A stretch of 23,052 nt of DNA from NCBI GenBank assembly GCA_026260175.1, contig JAKCWW010009778.1, positions 1 to 23,052 on the forward strand. Direction: 5' to 3'. Shown here piece by piece: positions 18,722 through 23,052 of the stretch. This DNA is from Reticulitermes lucifugus (taxonomy: Eukaryota > Arthropoda > Insecta > Blattodea > Rhinotermitidae). Under the pieces are notes generated by a model, which made no database searches, was not told the DNA's origin, and saw only the letters and a list, made by a program, of their open reading frames with translations. Position numbers and translations under genes: made by a program. How positions within the stretch are numbered: the stretch's first letter is position 1; every line of letters begins with the position of its first letter.

Positions 18722-18815
18722 TCTACTCACGATGGAGGCAGAGGATTCGTCTGAAATGTCGATAACCATGTACAAAACTACACTGTTAAACCCTGAAGAC
18801 CACATTCTTGAGATG
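18722..18815 (+). repeat. Dispersed repeat fragment, related to 15866-15940
   Basis: CGATGGAGGCAGAGG, CTGAAATGTCGATAACC, AAAACTACACTGTTAAACCC and GAAGACCACATTCTTGAG. This looks like the more complete copy of the pair. Confidence 0.4.
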
Positions 18816-19307
18816 TCCATGTGACTTGGAAGTATAGATTGTATTGCAGGCTGTAGACAGTGTATTTATTTACAAAATGTAACAAGCAATGCTCTGTATC
18901 AGAGTTACTGACTTAATGTTATAACAGAGATGAGGAGCTGTAAATTTAGATGTTTTTATATTGTAATTTTGTTGTTTCCTGACACTACAGCAGAAATGTG
19001 CAACCTTTTCAGAGTGCTGGAAACAGTGGAAAATTGTGGGCCAGTTTGAAATTTTGGTACCCAAAGGTGGATATTGCTGCTATAAAGATTTAGTTGCCTG
19101 CCGATTGGTGCTGAATGACTCATATGTTGCATTGCAAGGAGCGAGGTCTAAATTGCCTTCTGACATAGCATGTGCATCAGCCAATTACGGCCATTTTTGT
19201 ACAGCCCTGTTGGGTTTTTCTTTTGCTGGCACCAATAACCTCGGTTATTATGGTTCTGTCCAAAAGAACTTAAATCCTCCGATTTAAATCCCGGCGTTGT
19301 GTAGAGT

Positions 19308-19331
19308 GCACCTGGAATTTAATTCCGGTGC
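19308..19331. repeat. Short hairpin
   Basis: GCACCTGGAATT and AATTCCGGTGC pair around a single T with one bulged base. Confidence 0.7.
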
Positions 19332-20465
19332 CAAGCGGTTAAGCACGTGCCATGAGGGTATATGGGGGAGTGGAGGTACAGCAACCTCAGCACTAGACAG
19401 AGGAAAGAGCCCTTGATACCCACTGAATAGGAGCCTAGGTGGACCTTGGAGCCAGACTGTTCAAAGAGTGAGACAATTTGTCCTGCCTGCAGTCATACCC
19501 TGTTTCTTCAGTCATTAGGCCTGTAGCCTCGTCACTGTACTGACTGAGGTATCCTGGTTACTCTTGCATTAATTTTAATTAATTTTACAACTAAACTCAT
19601 TTTATGTGACAGTTTCAAAGCAATCATCATCAATGTGGTACTGGCACAGTTGTTATTTTTCAGCAGGTTGCAAGTGTCCACTTTGATGTCGAAGGTGTCA
19701 ACTTAGAATTGAGTTAGCAAATGTTCATCCATAATTGTGCTACTAAATTTTTATTTGGAATGCTTAATTTTTTAGAACACTCACTTAAAGTTCAACTGTT
19801 GTAAGTACAGTGGCATGTCCATAGCTTTGGGGAATTCATGTTTGGGAGGTATTACAATAGTGCAAATGTTGGCTGCTAGTGAAACCTTCTAGAATTGCTG
19901 GAAGGAAGGCTGCACAGGGAGGAACGGTGTTTCATTCTACACCGTGACCTGAGTGTAGAAGGTTAGTACGTCTTGGGGAATCCTTCCAACCACACACGTG
20001 ATGTGTTCTTTGTGATGGAACGTGAAAATGCATTAAGAGAATCCCTAACCTGTGTTTTCACCCCATAAACAAATAGTGTAAGTCCAAGAGTACAGAGCTT
20101 ACTCTAGTGTATCAAATGATGAATACAACCACTGTTCAGTTTTGTAATGTGCTACACAAGCTAATTTTTTTTTAAAGAAATACTAGGGTGCCAAACTCAA
20201 ACTCAATCATTGCACTGTAGGTTGCACATGCCTGCTCTGTCATCTTTTAACATTAACTGACATGACATAAATATGAATATTTTTAATTGTTCTGCTGCCC
20301 ATATTATATCATCACTCGTAAGCACAATAATAAAGTCGTACTTTTGCCCATCTGTATTGCTTTTATTGCAGCTATGGTAGATGTGGGAGATCTGTGGTAA
20401 TGTAATGAAAGGTTGTACAGAACTGTATAGTGAACCACTTTACAAATCTCACTTTTCATCTAGTG

Positions 20466-20833
20466 CAGTGCTGCTCAGACTCTTAATATCTGCGGAACTC
20501 CTGTAGCTAAGTCTGACTTTCTGCAGAACCCCTGTGATGTAGCTTAATGTGTACTTTTTGGGTGCAAAATGACATAAAGCGTTTTAAAACACTTTCTTTT
20601 AAAAAATAAATTATTGATACACATTTATGAAAAACAAAATTTTATTATTGGTGATTTACATTGAAAATAAGCCCAGTGCTAATTATGCACAAAGATGGGG
20701 AAGAAAGAAAGTAATGCAATTAAAGATTATCAAAATTATACTTTTATTGTAAATGAGATATGCTTGCAGAACCCCCCAAAAATTGCTCACGGAACCTAGG
20801 GATTCTACAGGACACAGTTTGAATGCCGCACCA
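20466..20833. mobile_element. Possible hAT-like non-autonomous element
   Basis: The left end CAGTGCTGCTCAGACTCTTA...CTGCGGAAC and the right end, reverse-complemented, GTGCGGCATTCAAACTGTG...GGTTCCGTGAG both follow the CAGTG...TTCTCAAACT...GCGGAACCC layout of hAT relatives. Clear 8-bp duplications were not found, so the boundaries are uncertain by a few bases. Confidence 0.5.
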
Positions 20834-21220
20834 TAAAGGTACGAAATTGGAGGTGCTGTGTGGAGACCAAAGACATACCGTGGATGGTGGCGAAGGAATC
20901 TCTTGAGGCCTCCGCCTTTCTGCCTACTCTTGTATTCCTTGCAGCCCTCTCTGGCCAGTGTCAACCAGTTAAAGGCGCTTGTGGCTGGTGAAGGATACAA
21001 CTGCCAACATTCACATGTTCAGAATGACTGGAGGGGCAAGTGTAGAAGCTCAAGGGCGTGAAGGGGGTTGATCTGTGGAACTCCTTTCCGTGGCATTACA
21101 CTGTGGGCCAAATTGCAAAAGAGCTGGCCACAATTCTCACTACTGCTGGAAACACAATTTTTTTTTGTTTTTAAACTATTCATAAACGTAAAAGTATAAA
21201 AATCTTTACTCTCAATGAAA
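20834..21220. other. Unassigned stretch
   Basis: No gene was seen. A T-rich run at 21159-21173 (A-rich on the minus strand) lies just downstream of the minus-strand frame ending at 21221. Confidence 0.4.
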
Positions 21221-21439
21221 TTAATTAGAAATTTCTTCGCTAGTAGCATCAGAATCATCCGTGGTAGCGGGAGAACTACTCAAATCCTCCCATTCTTTCG
21301 GAACGGCTAATAGTTTTAATGCTTCTGGCAAATATGTTTTGGTAGCCTTTCTGGGCAGTTTTCTCAAACTCGAGATAAGTGGATCCGAGGAAACTGCACT
21401 GAACTGACGAGAGCCTCGCTGTTGAACATGTCCAACAGT
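21221..21439 (-). CDS. Possible C-terminal exon of an unrecognised protein
   Basis: The frame is open for 72 residues without a start codon, from after an in-frame TAA (21440-21442) to TAA at 21221-21223. Its second half looks like protein: SLRKLPRKATKTYLPEALK, LLAVPKEWEDLSSSP, then an acidic Ser/Asp/Glu tail DDSDATSEEISN. The true exon start is undecided; possible acceptors on the minus strand end at about 21428, 21406 and 21396. A-rich sequence (21159-21173) and an AGTAAA lie 30-60 bp past the stop, so a processed, 5'-truncated retrocopy is an alternative. No domain is recognised. It lies in a CpG-rich zone. Confidence 0.4.
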   Translation of the reverse strand, partial: TVGHVQQRGSRQFSAVSSDPLISSLRKLPRKATKTYLPEALKLLAVPKEWEDLSSSPATTDDSDATSEEISN

Positions 21440-22791
21440 TTAACTGCTTCTGCTGTGACGTAAGCTACAGTTATGCTAACGACGTGTGCACTAAATTACA
21501 TCGCAGTCAAGTAATGTTCGGCAAAATGGAACGAGTCTTAGCAAAACGCAGCAGAACAGAAATGCAACTGCTGCTACCGCTATATAAAGTTACGGCTTAC
21601 CGGCCTTGCTGTGTCGCGGTGAATCAGGGGGTCTGAAAAAGAAACGCGAAACTGACATGCTACAGAAATAAAATTGCTGAGAGGAGTCAAGAGATGTCGT
21701 TGCTTGATAACACGCGAAAGTAAATGTATCATTACTTTTGATACAATTATGGATAAAAAGATAACTGGAGATCACACATCAGACAGATGTCACGTCTCAT
21801 TAACATCCTGTAGAAAGAAGAGACCGAAGTAGACCACATAAAAGATGGAAATAGAATCGGGAAAGGTCAAAAGGCCTAAATCGGGACAGGAAGGAGGTGG
21901 AGGAGGAGAAAAAGAAAATATATTTCAGCATCACTCTGTAGCACGAACGGACACAATCTTGTGACGTGACGCCCCGCGTTTCGGCCCTCATGTACGTAAG
22001 GCCACGCTACATCCAGCAAGTTGCCGCAAGTGTTGTAAGGCCCTTCATTACGGATTTGCCCGCTCACACTCGGCCCTACACCGACTGAGGCTTGTTGTTG
22101 CTTTGTCAGTCCCTCCGGCCAAATATCAGAACAGTACCTTAAACTGGCCAAACAGCTTCCGTCCACGTATTTTCCAATTATTCGACAGTATCTAGACTAT
22201 CCTAGTTAACCGGTAGCGTTAGCGTCGTTAAACTCTTGCAGACGCACACACAGTAGAGTGTCGGTGTTCGTTATTAACTGGAACCATTAAACCTGCACGA
22301 ACATCGGAATGACAAACACTGTGATCGATTTCTAATGTAAAAGCATTGTTGCTTGGAAGAAATTTCGAAATGCCAGCAACAAATGTCAAGTAACCTAAAA
22401 ACATAAATGTTTATCTTTAATAAAAAACGAACGCTTCCTAGAAGTGCCAATAAATTAGGCGCTGTAGGACAGTCTCGCTGCATACATCATAAAAGCAAGC
22501 AGTTTTACTTAACGCAAGACAGGGCTTCACTGAACTTACAGTCATCTGCAAAATAGCAGGCATATCAGTAGAGTTCTCATGCGGATCCGTCGGAACCATT
22601 CACGAAATATCGCAACAATTTCAGTAAAATGTGTGATAACGAAAGGTCGAAATTCCGAACATCGAATGTCACGAACTTAGCGACACTACTGTACAAGCAG
22701 AAAAGTCATCGCAGTCATCCTAGAGATCAGGCTTGTCTGCTAGTTGATAAGTGACCAGGCTCAGGGTAGTCTGTGCGTACTGAGGGGTAAG
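21440..22791. other. CpG-rich intergenic or promoter zone
   Basis: CpG dinucleotides are visibly frequent (for example 21958-22080) compared with 14,000-21,000. Minus-strand frames at 21590-21775 and 21876-22166 are open but show nothing recognisable. A purine tract lies at 21884-21920. A TATATAAAG at 21581-21589 fits a TATA box. Confidence 0.45.
21581..21589 (+). promoter_or_regulatory. Possible TATA box
   Basis: TATATAAAG matches the TATA consensus and lies in the CpG-rich zone. No start site can be tied to it. Confidence 0.25.
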
Positions 22792-22877
22792 ATGAGTGGA
22801 GGCAGAAACCGTGCAGATGGGACGCTGTCGGTTATTGACGGAGATAGGGTAAAGAGCACAGAGTGTCTCTTTGATAC
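22792..22877 (+). CDS. Possible first coding exon of a downstream gene
   Basis: ATG at 22792 (context aagATGa, A at -3) opens MSGGRNRADGTLSVIDGDR, then VKSTECLFD, and reaches a consensus donor AC|gtaagt at 22878 in phase 2. An upstream in-frame TAG at 22741 bounds the frame. The location, inside a CpG-rich zone after a long gene-poor stretch, fits a promoter-proximal first exon. The peptide is not recognised. Without the donor the frame would stop at TAA 22879-22881, which would be a 29-residue peptide. Confidence 0.4.
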
Positions 22878-23052
22878 GTAAGTTGTAAGGTGCGGTTGGA
22901 CAAGGAGTCAGTTCTTAAACTTAACAAAGAACATTCTGCGAGGGCAAATACCACACAAAATAATATACTTAATACTACAGTGGAAGTCGTAGAAATCTTT
23001 ACTTCATTGGCTGCGCCTTTTACTGCATCATCGGTGCCAAAATATTTCGAGT
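22878..23052 (+). other. Possible first intron of the downstream gene
   Basis: Follows the gtaagt donor; no further coding block is recognised before the window ends. Confidence 0.35.

Larger units (their letters stand above)
17561..20465. other. Unassigned stretch
   Basis: No gene was recognised. A frame at 19036-19287 (+) gives no known domain and looks like translated repeat. A short hairpin at 19308-19331 and the repeat fragment at 18722-18815 are listed separately. Confidence 0.4.

Noticed and set aside
19036-19287. 83-codon + strand frame (YYGSVQKNLNPPI)
   Set aside because: No known domain, no splice or promoter context, and repeat-like surroundings.
19328-19350. ggtgccaagcggttaagcac, resembling a tRNA A box
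   Set aside because: No B box (GGTTCRANTCC) at proper distance and no cloverleaf could be drawn.
21876-22166. 96-codon minus-strand frame in the CpG-rich zone
   Set aside because: Low-complexity end and no recognised domain; open frames are expected more often in GC-richer DNA.

Overview
This is a repeat-rich, AT-rich stretch of an animal nuclear genome, almost certainly an insect. The only confidently functional host gene is the 3' end of a kinesin-13 gene (Klp10A/KIF2A type) on the + strand, in three exons: 435-632, 2752-2926 and 8862-9013. All junctions obey GT/AG with compatible phases. The exons encode the end of the motor domain, a linker and the C-terminal coiled-coil tail, 174 residues in all, then a TAA stop. 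The motor core and 5' end lie upstream of the window. The mix of repeat families resembles cockroach and termite (Blattodea) genomes; that assignment is from memory and was not searched.

Layout. 1-434 is the end of an intron. 633-2751 is an intron holding a decayed LINE reverse-transcriptase C-terminus (minus, about 1485-1945) and foldback MITE copy A (2179-2363). 2927-8861 is a large intron. It starts with 91 further in-frame codons, then a poly(A) signal. Deeper in it are a decayed piggyBac (5106-6431, TTAA ends), a short hAT element (6548-6804) and a Tigger/pogo remnant (6852 to about 8068). Beyond the kinesin stop come a 671-bp TA-flanked Tigger-like MITE (9110-9780), candidate poly(A) signals, a perfect 52-bp palindrome and another Tigger-type terminus.

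10232-11345 is a decayed non-LTR reverse transcriptase (minus). 11478-12910 has two copies of a SINE-like repeat, one of them inside MITE copy B. Roughly 13290-14720 is a Tc1/mariner-like transposase remnant (+) split by an 890-bp hAT element (13432-14321) with its own transposase remnant and an 8-bp target duplication. MITE copy C (16471-16667) has a perfect 10-bp duplication. 16860-21200 is mostly unassignable old repeat, with a hAT-like element at 20466-20833.

From about 21,220 to the end CpG becomes visibly frequent, which suggests an unmethylated promoter zone. It holds a possible terminal exon on the minus strand (21221-21439) and a possible first coding exon on the + strand (22792-22877). 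Neither protein is recognised. No rRNA, tRNA or CRISPR was seen. The window reads as a kinesin gene tail, a transposon burial ground with datable nested insertions, and the start of a new gene neighbourhood.
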